From Calycina herbarum (Eukaryota > Ascomycota > Leotiomycetes > Helotiales > Pezizellaceae), in NCBI GenBank assembly GCA_001414485.1, contig LLEY01000135.1:107293-171292 (forward strand): 64,000 nucleotides of DNA. The letters are read 5' to 3'. Below, one piece after another: positions 23,272 to 33,239 of this stretch (positions within the stretch are counted from its first letter, which is position 1; each line of letters opens with the position of its first letter). A program made the translations under genes and the position numbers. Under the pieces are notes generated by a model. It searched no databases and had not been told where the DNA came from. It was given only the letters and a program-made list of their open reading frames with translations.

Positions 23272-23628
23272 TCAATACAAATCTTTTTTTCGGTCCCAGT
23301 CCACAAACTCATGTTTTCTTCTCTCCTCTGCATTTTTGATCCATTGAAGAATACCCGCTTTAAAGTCTTTCATCGCCTCTAAATCCTGTTTATCCTTTTC
23401 CTTCCGTAGCTTGGTCTGCTCTGCGGTCTCTGAGGGTAAAGCATGTAGACTTCTAGTGGGATCTTTGCACTCGTAATTTTGCTTTGATCGGAAAATTCGT
23501 GTCCGACCTTCGATGTGCTTCTCTGCCCTCATAAGCAGGGTCTTTGGGTTATTGGGGCCTTCTATGTATACGTAGTTCGTCCAATCGCTTCTCTCCGGGC
23601 CTTTGATCTTGGGAGGTGTCTGGAGCAT
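23272..23628 (-). CDS. Small protein, member A of a local three-copy family
   Basis: A 118-aa single-exon frame with its ATG at 23628 (MLQTPPK…). It shares with 24555-24842 and 25339-25647 an N-terminal W-x(2)-YV block, an I-x-GRTRI motif, YEC-[KE]-DP, a Leu-Pro-x-Glu motif and a charged helical tail (here EQTKLRKEKDKQDLEAMKDF). The family is new to me. It is short, has no signal peptide or membrane segment, and looks cytosolic or nuclear. The C-terminus, WIKNAEERRKHEFVDWDRKKDLY, is highly charged. Conservation between copies argues that the frame is real. Function unknown. Confidence 0.62.
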   Translation of the reverse strand: MLQTPPKIKGPERSDWTNYVYIEGPNNPKTLLMRAEKHIEGRTRIFRSKQNYECKDPTRSLHALPSETAEQTKLRKEKDKQDLEAMKDFKAGILQWIKNAEERRKHEFVDWDRKKDLY

Positions 23629-24554
23629 TGTCGTAGTCGTTTGTATTGGTCCATTGTGGTGGAGAAACGAGTTGGTGGGCTAGTCGTATGTCTAGCGTGT
23701 CGGGTCTGGATACAGGTGTAAGAAGTTTTAGTGGTTTAATGTTGTTTGAGAAGTTTGAAAAGTATGAAAACGTGAATGATGGGTGATTTGAAGTACGCGT
23801 GTGGTTGTGGTTTGCTGTTTGGTGGGGTTGCGGCTGGTGTGTTTGAGTGGAGGAGTAGTGTTGGTGTTTAGGTTTGGGGCTAAGTTTGACTTCAGTTATC
23901 GTGTAGTGTTATCTATATAAATAGACAGTCAGGACTTAATCCTCGGGGTACATTCACAATTTATTGTCGTGACGTAGAAGTGTCACAAGACTTTTGCCTG
24001 CTATTAATATCCACATTCTCTCAAACCATTGGCCACTTGTGCTTTCGCCATGCCTCAACTCTGTAATTTGAGAAAATATATTTTGGTATTAAACAGGAAT
24101 GTTATATGGTTTGGATTCTCAAGTGGAACATAACTAGTTTTCTCGTTAATATCGTTCACTTCATTCTAGCAGGCATGTCCCGCAGAAGGAAATCTTTATG
24201 GACTGTGTGTAGATCTCTAGTGCCTCCTAATTGCGGAGCCGCATCAAGTCACCAAGAATGAAAATACTCTGGAACAAACAACTCAAAAACCACACAACAT
24301 TCTCCCGGGCATATATTTCTAAGCAGCTAGCACCATAGAAAAAGGACACTCCACTGAAACTGGGTTTATTCTGTTGGCATATTCATTCTTCAGATATCAA
24401 TATCGAGCCAGAATGTATTGGCTGCCACTGCTCTCTGATGGCTGAGGAAAGAAAGCTTGTTGCTGTGGATCGACTGTCAAGGGCAGGTAGATGCAAGCGG
24501 GGTTAAACGTGAAAGTAAAGTGTTGACGGGAACTTGTGTCTCGTGGGTGTTGGC
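23629..24554. other. Intergenic region between family members A and B
   Basis: This is the upstream region of gene A (minus strand) and the 3' flank of the broken copy B. I see no gene or repeat. Confidence 0.35.
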
Positions 24555-24842
24555 TTATTCTTTCTTGAGCTGCTGCCGGTAATGATCTCTGAGTATTTTC
24601 ATATCCTCTAACTCATCCTTTTCCCTTTGCTCCCTGGCCCTGAACTACTCTGAAGACTCGAAAGGCAACGTGTGCGGGTTTTTTGCTGGGTCCTCGCACT
24701 CGTAGTATCTCTTTGGTCCTAATATTCGTGTCCGACCGTTGATAAGCTTCTTTAATCTTTTTAGGCGCTCCTCTAGGGGGATATTTGGATATCCACTCTC
24801 AACGTAACTCCTCCACCGTGCGGATCCTTCGGTTGTTGACAT
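24555..24842 (-). pseudogene. Small family member B, interrupted by one TAG
   Basis: From the ATG at 24842 the frame reads MSTTEGSARWRSYVESGYPN with the family blocks INGRTRI and YYECEDP, then meets a TAG at 24645-24647. In the same frame it continues with a charged tail (FRAREQREKDELEDMKILRD) to a TAA at 24555-24557. The tail aligns with member A, where the stop position is a Gln (AEQTK). A CAG-to-TAG change is therefore the simplest explanation. With the stop read through, the protein would be 95 aa. Either the gene is freshly inactivated or the UAG is bypassed or edited; the sequence cannot decide. Confidence 0.6.
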
Positions 24843-25338
24843 TGTAGGTGTTATTGCTGGTGGTGCTTTGCGTTTTGCGATACTTGGGTTTGAGTTTACT
24901 CTTCTACTGGTGCTGCTCTATGGCGGATTAATAGTGATATTAATAGATCATAACTAGAGTCAACAACAGTTCAGCCTCTAGAAGTAGAATAATAGTGTGA
25001 AATTGAAATTGAATAATTATTGCCATGGCGTAGTATGATCACAAGACAGCGCAATTTTATCCACGTGTACAGCGCGCTGAATGTACACGCCCAGTGAATG
25101 AGAGTATTCAAATTCACAAACAAAAGATTCAACTTACATCTAAGCCTTCGCGTGAGGTGCGGTATAAGTGATTCTTGGTCTTGGATTATTCATGTCCTAC
25201 TACCAATCCATTCCGCAGCCAGAGTCCCCAGTAGTTATATATGTAACGCCCTCAACCTTGCTATCTGAACTTCAACCACAACTCCACGCTTCCCAGTTCC
25301 CAAGCAACGAAGCAACCAATACACTCAAGAACCCAAAA
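24843..25338. other. Divergent promoter region between members B and C
   Basis: About 0.5 kb lies between oppositely oriented copies. A frame is open left of the member C start, from an ATG at 25192, but this N-terminal extension has no counterpart in copies A and B. Confidence 0.35.
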
Positions 25339-25647
25339 ATGAGAACCCCACATCCCACAAAAGCAAGCTGGCCAAAATGGCAGCGATACGTCCAATTCGG
25401 TCCAGATGGAGATCAAAATCCAGAAGCCCAACTCCATCGAATTAGCAGAGTTATGGCGGGAATATTGAGCGAGCCATGGCAGTGTTTTGAGAACGAGCCC
25501 ACCATCGACTATGTGAAATCAAAGGGAAAAGAACAGAAGTCCGAGCCGAAAAGGGCGACGGGATTTACGGATGAAGAGCGGATGGAGTTGGACCAGATGC
25601 AAATGTGCTGGGATGAGTATCGTATCAGGCTTGGTGAAGAAGAGTGA
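25339..25647 (+). CDS. Small protein, member C of the local family
   Basis: A 102-aa frame from the ATG at 25339 (MRTPHPTKASWPKWQRYV…), chosen because copy A begins the same way (Met, then a Thr-Pro-x-Pro/Lys stretch, then a Trp block). An in-frame ATG at 25192 would add 49 residues of unlike sequence. It keeps the Trp/Tyr-Val start block and the charged helical tail (DEERMELDQMQMCWDEYRIRL). The central GRTRI/YECEDP section has diverged (AGILSEPWQCFENEP). It is the most divergent copy and lies on the opposite strand from A and B. Function unknown. Confidence 0.55.
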   Translation: MRTPHPTKASWPKWQRYVQFGPDGDQNPEAQLHRISRVMAGILSEPWQCFENEPTIDYVKSKGKEQKSEPKRATGFTDEERMELDQMQMCWDEYRIRLGEEE

Positions 25648-27837
25648 GGGGTTGAAGTAAATGTGGAAGTGGGGGGGAAAGGCTTGGTAAGGGGTTAGAG
25701 GAATTGGAATGGGAGCAATTTGTGGTAGAAGTTTATTTGATGTCGAACGTAGTCATAAGTAAACCCTTCCTTGGTGGGAGTTGTTAATGAGAGATCGCGT
25801 CAGCGTTGAGCATACACTGCGAAATTATACAAGGAGGCGTAAACTCTAGATTGTCAATCTGAAACAATTCTCCTTTGTTCTGCCCTAACAACTATTCTGC
25901 TTATTGAGAAATTCAAGAATTACGTAGGGTGTGCGCCGCGCAGTGCCAAGCACTCTTGCAATAAATTCAAGTTAAATTTCCTTCTCCTAGAGACTTTAGT
26001 ACAGTGACACGGTTCGTTATATTTGATGTTTATTTTAAGTTTCTTATATTGTTCATGTGTTGTAAAAATTGGACCTGTGGTGTTAAGGGGCTTCGGTTAT
26101 TAGCCGAACTCCTGGAGGTCAATGAAGAGCTCAATAAGGGAGGGCCAGCACAAGGGACTACGGTCTGTGCACCACTTTGTTGGGTGCAGGTGAGAAAACT
26201 CTTCCCCACCTTCTCATCATCATGTCGTAAAAAGTCCTCATCAGAAACCTCATCTCCATCTGCCAGATCCACCCCACAACCCCGCTTCATCAAGTCTTCT
26301 CTCATCATACATCAAGTCCCAGGAATCCTCTGACCTCCGACGTTCTATCTGCGGGCTCTGCGCGCCCTTCGGTGGCTTTGTTTCAGGGTTGAACCAAGGC
26401 ACGACACAATATCGCGCAATCGAACTTCTAGCTCCCCACCATCAACCTCTAGACTCCCCATCTCCATTGGTATAGTTCTCTGCCACCACCGGAAGAGCGG
26501 CGAGCCATTAGCTTCCCTCAATGCGCATCCCCACAGCTCCGTCTTTTCTCTCTCGATCCCTTTCGTCAGCAACAAATAGAGAAGTCCCAACACCTTATCT
26601 CGCAGCCTTCGAACTCCTCTCCTCGAAATCGGTCAGGCTTTTGGTCTTTGGTACATGGGGAATGCCGTAGAGTACGATCCCCAAAATCGTTCCCATTGTC
26701 CCATCGAGCAATAAACTTCGGTTCGCCGACCAGCGAAGGATTATATTCACCAATCTCCCAGGTCTCCAGTCGCGGTGGAAATGCTCACAAAATCCAACCT
26801 TGTCGGCAGAGACTTGTTGGAAGGGTTGAAACAGAAGGATCTAATATCCTTATGGTCTTTCCAACTAAAGATCTTCCCGGATGGTACGCGCAGCAGTCCT
26901 GTTACATAGTTCATTGCTGACACTGGCGATTTTAGACCTCCACGCCTGTCCAAGAGATGACGAGCAAATCCCGAATCAAAACGCTTCCTTCTGCAATCTC
27001 GTGGGTCATTTGCTTGCTTGTCGCTCTGTGGCTTTGATACCTCGAACCCTCAGGCTCCTCCCACCGCAAACCAACAATACCACGAAGGATCAACCTCCAG
27101 GTCCCTCGACACTGCGAACGCGCATCTCCAAATCGACATCTTTCCCCCGTCACAACAACGGATTCTGGCGAGTCCCCGGGGCAACTTTTACAAGCAATCA
27201 AGGCAGCTGCCCTGGAGCGAGGCAAATGGGGAATGGAGGACAATACACCCGCAGCGCAGCTTCGGTTACCGCGGCCTACAATTGAAGTAATATGTTATGT
27301 TTATCTTCAAACAACCGTTGTGGGTTCAATTCCACAATTGTCGAATAAAGTATACCAGAATCTTTTACCAGATCATTTCAACTGGCAAAAGATGTTTTCT
27401 ATCACGGAAGTAAGAGCATTTACACTTCCCTATATCGCGTTCTCCCATTGGCAGTAATACTAATCCTTGTCTCAGGATCTAACGTCACCGATACTGAACA
27501 AGCACGTCTATGGAAACATCGCAATAACTCAGCGGACAGTACAAAATAACCCTGTTATCTCGCTTCTGCCTCAAAACCACATACTCGAACAGTTCCGATT
27601 CTTCAAAAGTTCAGTCAATATAACACAGAGAAAATGGGAGAAAAACTCGTCGAGCAGCACCTAGATGGCTAGTGAGCGCCGCTTCCACTTAGAAATGTTT
27701 GCAGATTCCGGAGTTACCGTGGCCGGCCAACAACGAGTACCGAGGAGAGAGGGAAAGGGAAGAGTGAGGGGATGATATATTTGCTGAATTCCCCCTAGCC
27801 CAAGCAATCAGTCCCTCTCCACATCTCAGAAGAGTGT
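25648..27837. other. 2.2-kb region without a supported gene; possible decayed coding DNA
   Basis: Both strands carry several 60-130-codon frames that break off and resume in other frames, mostly on the minus strand between 26345 and 27243 (for example a stretch with EPKFIARWDNGNDFGDRT at about 26690-26740). This looks like an old disrupted gene, but I cannot name a family. No repeats or RNA genes were seen. Confidence 0.3.
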
Positions 27838-28770
27838 ACTTTAGCTATTGTGACAAATGGATTCATGAGGGAGTCTGTGCTTTTACCCAAATGGGATGTA
27901 AGTACAAACATGAAATGTCATCGGACAAGGCCGCCCTGGTCTCTCGCACCCAACCATGGTTATGTACCGTTGTACGTACTCGGTTGGCAACTTTTGGTGT
28001 TCTTCCAAAGCGTCGGAAGATGGTACTTTGATAAGTGGATTTACGATTTCACAAAGGGGTGTGTGCATTTACTTGGAACAAAAAAAGGAACCGGATTGTA
28101 TTTGTGTGCAAAATTCCTTATAGCGAATCCTGGATCTACTTGTGAGTATCACGATTTACACCCCTCTCAACCAGTCATATTATTGAGCATTACTGACCTT
28201 CCATTCTAGGTAATCCTCGCACTTTGAGCTCTTTTATTCTTGTCTGGACGCGGATAAAGGATATCAAAGGCAATCGGATCCCTCCCCTCTCGCGTTGCGT
28301 CTCAAAAATTTCGTTTTCGCAAACATCAAATGGAATGCAGATACAAGCATGAGATGCCTTCAGATAAAGGCCGCCGACCCTCGCTCAGAGTGACACACAT
28401 TCATGAGTATTATTCTGATTTTCAATACCAGGTAATTGCAAACCAAGTTATGCCACCTGAGTACCGTCGCCCCGGCCCTAAATTGCCCATGGAACGCTGT
28501 AAAACCTACAATCGAAATTCTACGGAGCCACTCGAATACCTCCCGAACTTGAGCATGGCTGACCATCCTGGTATCGTCGTACATACTCTGTGAGCAACCA
28601 TTGGGTTCTCCACCAGCCGACTGAGGGAGCAGAAGCTTGGAAGAAGGGTACTTTGATAAGTGAATCCACGGAGGAGTTTGTGCTTTCACCCAAATGGGTT
28701 GTAAGTACAAGCATGAGACACGGGGATTGAAATGTGTTTATGAACGTTTTACTGGTAAGGGCAAATGGTG
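27838..28770 (+). pseudogene. Repeated, decayed CCCH zinc-finger gene fragments
   Basis: At 27845-27930 a frame encodes CDKWIHEGVCAFTQMGCKYKH, a Cys-x8-Cys-x6-Cys-x3-His finger like those of fungal CCCH proteins. Related pieces recur. One is at about 28022-28065 (YFDKWIYDFTKGC). One is at 28330-28370 (CRYKHEMPSDK). One is at about 28648-28725, where the same finger reads through a TGA in place of the Trp codon (DK-stop-IHGGVCAFTQMGCKYKH). Spacing and the shared GGGTACTTTGATAAGTG word suggest serial duplication of a roughly 0.6-kb unit followed by decay. No copy forms a full gene. A further short echo lies at about 30224-30245. Confidence 0.6.
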
Positions 28771-28878
28771 AACGACTAGAAGGTCGTCGTCGCATCTCCG
28801 TTGGTCCTCCCCGCTACCTGCCCTCCACAAAACATACACTTTGAGAGTTCCCGCCGGGCTTTCTTTCTGATAGCAATC

Positions 28879-29289
28879 ATGCCTTCCTCAATCACCCCCA
28901 AGCTCAACGATGCGGAAGACGTTCAAGTCCGTTCTGTTAGCAAGGTTGTTGGTCGCCCCAAGGCGAACTCTACCTATGCACCTTACTCTGTACTTCGCAA
29001 CCTCGACTTGAACGAGGTCAATGGCATCAAGGAGGTTATGAAATGCCTCGTTGAGTATGATACAACTCCTTTCTTTGAAACATACCTCAACGATCCTTTC
29101 GTGAACTCGAAGATGTCACCTCGAAACTACGCTGTTACGAAACGCATTTTAAAGAATGTCCTCACCACAATCTTGATGGGACAACCTCTTCTCCGATTTT
29201 TGCATTACCACTCATTACCACTTCCTCTTGATAAAACCTCCATAAACCAGAAACTTCATCTAAATACCGTACTGTACACAACACGTTAA
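28879..29289 (+). CDS. Unrecognised 136-aa open frame
   Basis: The ATG at 28879 (MPSSITPKLNDAEDVQVRS…) opens a 136-residue frame with normal composition and no signal peptide. The middle (VNGIKEVMKCLVEYDTTPFFETYLND) is helix-like. The last 30 residues look random, so the true end may be earlier or spliced. The setting, between CCCH fragments and a copia scrap, makes a gene remnant equally possible. No family recognised. Confidence 0.3.
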   Translation: MPSSITPKLNDAEDVQVRSVSKVVGRPKANSTYAPYSVLRNLDLNEVNGIKEVMKCLVEYDTTPFFETYLNDPFVNSKMSPRNYAVTKRILKNVLTTILMGQPLLRFLHYHSLPLPLDKTSINQKLHLNTVLYTTR

Positions 29290-29389
29290 GAAGTGAGATA
29301 AAAACCACGCTTCCGGCTGTCTAAGAACCTGTTAAGCCAAAGCCTCTGAATTTGACAGCCTTTGCCACCTGTGCGAACGATAGCTCTGA

Positions 29390-29629
29390 TTGGTCACGAT
29401 GGGATTCCGACAAGTTGCCGGATTCAATTCTACTGAAACCTACTCAGGTGTCGTAAAGGTAGCATCCTACTGTATCCTCTTTCCACTTGCTGCATTAAGG
29501 GGATGGCACGTTCATCAAATGGATGTTGCTGCCCCGTTTCTTAATGGTCTCCTTGAAAAGGAAGCCTACATCAGCGCGTTGGAAGGATACAAGGCTGCTC
29601 AAATATCCTTTGACCTCAACCATGGTTAG
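29390..29629 (+). mobile_element. Ty1/copia reverse-transcriptase fragment
   Basis: The frame encodes LVTMGFRQVAGFNSTETYSG, then VVKVASYCILFPLAAL, then HQMDVAAPFLNGLLEKEAY. These match in order the start of the copia RVT_2 domain: the GF.Q..G.D+.ETF+PVVK block, the LA.. helix, and H.+DV..AFLNG.L.EE.Y. The first catalytic Asp (QMD) is kept. Nothing recognisable of the second catalytic block (YVDD), gag or integrase lies nearby, so this is a short dead relic. Its GC content is normal, unlike the RIP-affected block at the right end. Confidence 0.75.
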
Positions 29630-30853
29630 CCGTCCTGGTATAGATGCGCTTACTCCGTCGGTAACCACCTTGGAAGCCTCACCGCTGAACGATAACTCGC
29701 TTCCCTCGGAAGACCTCCCAGTTATAGACGAATCAATCGCCTTGGTGGCAACTAGAGCGATGTGAGCTATGAATGAGAGACTCAATTCTTTGCTGCATCT
29801 CCTTGAATGATGTTGTGATTTAAGGTCGTTTTCTTCTTTTTAAATTTTCGCGCGATCTCGATTTGTTCAAAGAGGTACGGATTTTCAAGCATGTGAGAGG
29901 TTGAAAAACGCAAATTTTAGTATTATTGAACTATAAAGGAATGACAAAGATAATTTATCTGGGACAAGGTGGTAATGGCTGTAAAGGTAATTCTTTAGAT
30001 ACCCTCGTTTCTTCAGCATTGTGTTAATCCATCTATCGCAGGTTCTTCATCCATATCCGGTGCAATTGGCACACCCGTTTCGGGACAAATCTCATTCAGC
30101 ATACGCGAGAGCATGTAAGCTGGTCGTGACCGAACCTTTAAGGAGGACGAAAAGCTAACATGTACTCAACTATGGTCATTCGTCCTGTACCTTCATGCGT
30201 ACTCGGTCTATTTAGCTCGGAAGAAGGGTACTTTGATAAGTGGATCAACGAATCCGCCAGCACACCAGCAGAGCCTAGTTACGACCAGGGCTTCTCACAA
30301 GGACGTACTTTTGCAACTACAAAGAGAATTATATGCTGAGAATCTGCATTTCAACACTCCCCGAATGACTCCAACCGAGCTTGCAGAAAAAAACGAAAAG
30401 TTCCTCGGCAACCGTGTTTACTATCATATGGATAATCCAGGTAGAGATGTCAACCCTTCTGCGCCCTTAGAGAGATCTTCTAGAGACGACCAATCATGTG
30501 TACACAGAAGACAGGACACCCCTCCAGGGCTGTACCAGTCTAGTGGGGGTAATACTTTCCACCACCACCTTTAACGTCAGGTGTTTAGACTGTTATGATT
30601 TCCCCAAGTGTCAGATCAAAGGCCGATGTGAAAAGATCGAATCACTGGTTCGACTGCGGGGGTTGTCTTTATCAGTTGATTTCAAAGCTCATAAAACTTT
30701 GCTAAAAATGTTTCCTTGGCTCCAGGCGCACCCACAACAGATGGCAAACTTAAGTTCTGAGGGATTGTTGTTACACCAGCCCACAGGCTTTGAGTATCTC
30801 TATCTTTGCTTCCGACCTTACAACTACTTCGCCATCTTATAAAAATAAACAGA
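29630..30853. other. Accessory region without supported genes
   Basis: Short broken frames only. The motif GGAAGAAGGGTACTTTGATA at 30220-30239 repeats the CCCH-fragment region, so duplicated debris extends this far. A 113-codon frame at 30233-30574 has no family signal. Confidence 0.35.
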
Positions 30854-31018
30854 TACAGCGACGTGGTAGTTGTTGGCGCTGGAGGAAGCGAGATTCATTA
30901 TTCTTACAGAAAAGCCACGATTTCTCGGATGTCTCCATTTTGTTCTACAGCGAAGTATTACGGAGAAGTGGGTTCAATTCTAGCAGAGCTGATAGATGAT
31001 GCTCAATTCTTGCCATAG
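30854..31018 (+). pseudogene. BTB/POZ-like N-terminal scrap
   Basis: The frame reads YSDVVVVGAGGSEIHYSYRK followed by ATISRMSPFCSTA. This resembles the start of fungal BTB domains (SDV-T-V-x-G…F-x-VHK…S-SPFF-xx-A). The frame stops at 31016-31018, long before the rest of a BTB fold, and no continuation is visible in nearby frames. Probably a gene fragment. Confidence 0.35.
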
Positions 31019-32532
31019 AAGGTTTGACGGAGACTGGGTGTCCGGATCCCCCACCAGCTCCCACACGAGCAACATTCGAAACGATCCAAGGGATCATCAT
31101 CCCACCACCCCTCACAACTACAAATACATCTTACTAAAATGATATGATTGTGGTCAGAAATCGTCCCGGGACTTGCCACGACTATCACAGTCCGCTCACT
31201 ATTCCCAATATTCAAAACGGTTTCTTTCTCGACAATGTCCAATGAGATTACGGATTTAATGTTTTCCAACGCGCTGGAATACTTCTCTCAAAATCAACTT
31301 TCCCTTCTGGGAGTTGGGTGGTTCACCAGCTCCTCTTATGCATTCGTCCTCTAGCTCGTCTATTGCACAACCATCCACCGATGGATACGCTTTTCACTCG
31401 AAGCCCCTTGTCGCTCCTCGAGCCATGGTATAACACTTGTTTAACAGTATACACCAGAATCGCTATAATCAACGAAATGGCAATACTGGAGCTGCCATTG
31501 TTCTCTCGTGATCACCCCCTATTCGACATTTTACTACTCGATTTGATAAGTTGAAGGATATCGTCATCACTCATGAAGAAGTATTTTGCAATGCTGTGCG
31601 TGTCGAGCAACAAACCTTCCCAAATGGAACAACTAGACGAGACAATGGAGCGTGTCGAATTAATGTCACCCAACGCGCTTGAATATTCCTCGCAAAATCA
31701 GCTTCGAAGTGAAGTTTGGGGCCCGAATCATCGGGGTTTCTGGATCGAATTCACGGAATGGATCCAGATCCTACGTAATTTAACCTCAAGGAACCTTTTT
31801 CTTTCTATGTCTTTTTATTGGAGTATGGTGCAAATCAGTGGGGTGGGATTGAAATTATGACTCATGAACGGCAATGGGAGGCTAGATTCTTTGAGTTCGT
31901 TGGCACCCAGGAGGAGTGGCAACAAAACTCGAATAATGCTGCGAATGTAGAAACTTAGGATAACAGAATGTTGATATTGTCTGGTTTTCTAGTGAGCCTG
32001 TATCCGAGGTCGAATGTTTGATGAAAGTGAATCTAAAGTTAAATGAGTAAAGTGAAGACCTTGTGGTATCGGGGATTGTACGCAGTCGGAGATGTTTGAT
32101 AAATGGAGTATCAGGGAGAAGGAGATTTAAATTTTTAGTAAAGTTATTGTGATTCAAGTTGAATTTGGAGGAGGTAGAAGGTGAGATCGTCGGTCTTGTT
32201 TAAGAGTCTCTTCTAACCCAAACATGTGACTATGACCTTCCTTCCCGTGGGTGGGACTAAAATTACGAGCTGTTGACCGACAAGACTATCCTTCCAATTC
32301 GCCTTCTTTATAGAGAAGAGGTGACAAGCCAACTGGTGCAGGAGATCCCGCTTCTAATTCTACATCTTCACAGAGAAGAAGGATATCTATCTCAAGTGTG
32401 AAGAGGACACAGTTTTTTTTTTACCTCCATCTCGTAAGTTCCTCATTTGCTCCTCCTTTGGTTGTTTGCCATTGGAATCCACCACTTTTCCGGGCTAACT
32501 AAATAGAAGAGAATCCCCTCACCCTCGTCGCC
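31019..32532. repeat. Gene-poor stretch with a duplicated segment (about 31245-31300 and 31648-31708)
   Basis: The two positions both encode NALEY-[FS]-SQNQL on the plus strand. The DNA is similar over about 45 bases (CCAACGCGCT.GAATA in both). This is a diverged duplication roughly 400 bases apart. No full gene is visible around it, and the rest holds only short frames. Confidence 0.4.
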
Positions 32533-32748
32533 ATGCCACCAAAGGGTGACCTCTGGGACGTCGTCGTACGCATGTCCGACAAGTCTCTTTACACCATAGA
32601 AATGTTTCCTGTCTGGAGCGGAATACTTATGGACATTCTCTTCGCGAGCGAGCCTTCTGCGTCATCCCTCTCACAGAAAAGTGCAAAGGACTTTACTTTC
32701 GGCCTGTCAATCCCTCTCAACACCACCAAAGAAGCCACAACGAAGTGA
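32533..32748 (+). CDS. Unrecognised 71-aa open frame
   Basis: The ATG at 32533 opens MPPKGDLWDVVVRMSDKSLY… to a TGA at 32746-32748. The context of the ATG (CGCCATGCC) is good for a fungal start. There is no signal peptide and no known motif. It may be the first exon of a longer gene or a remnant. Confidence 0.28.
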   Translation: MPPKGDLWDVVVRMSDKSLYTIEMFPVWSGILMDILFASEPSASSLSQKSAKDFTFGLSIPLNTTKEATTK

Positions 32749-33001
32749 GACTAGCCCAGAGTTACCATGGCTGCGTTGCCAACCTTATCTGAGATGTAAG
32801 TCTAAAACCAGCGAAGTATGATGGATTAACCAACTTGATCAGGGCTTATCTCAAATGGTCGCTTGAAGACGGTTGACAACATACCACCTCGACCAATATC
32901 GACCAGAGAAATGCACCACTCTGGTCGATGGCGGTGCTTTGCAGGAGACTCCATGTTGGCTTTCGTACGAGCGATTGAAGCTTCCATCTGCCCCTCACAC
33001 T

Positions 33002-33239
33002 ATGGCTTCATCGGAGAGCACTCCGCCGATAACACCAACGAAGTCTAACAAAATTAAGCGCCTTCCTCTCAAAGATTTGCACGCCGCTCTTCAATCGTTT
33101 CTGTCACTCCTGGTAAGTGCACTTCACCTTGCATTCAAAGGTTGAAAATAACAACGAGGGGACTTAGAGATCCAACCACTGCGAGAGTCAGTCGCAAGAG
33201 GCTCTTTTTATGATGTTGGGATGGGCAATCAAATGTTGA
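33002..33239 (+). CDS. Possible two-exon 60-aa gene
   Basis: The ATG at 33002 (MASSESTPPITPTKSNKIKRLPLKDLHAAL…) runs to a GTAAGT donor at 33113. An acceptor TTAG at 33167 restores the frame for 23 more codons to a TGA at 33237-33239. The splice signals are consensus and the intron is 54 nt. No family recognised. It could be a fragment of a larger broken gene, because another frame continues downstream (33221-33424). Confidence 0.3.

Noticed and set aside
27322..27346. tRNA T-arm-like GGGTTCAATTCC with flanking complementary bases
   Set aside because: The pairing leaves an 8-base loop, and no D-arm, anticodon arm or acceptor stem can be drawn upstream. No tRNA was found anywhere in the window by eye.
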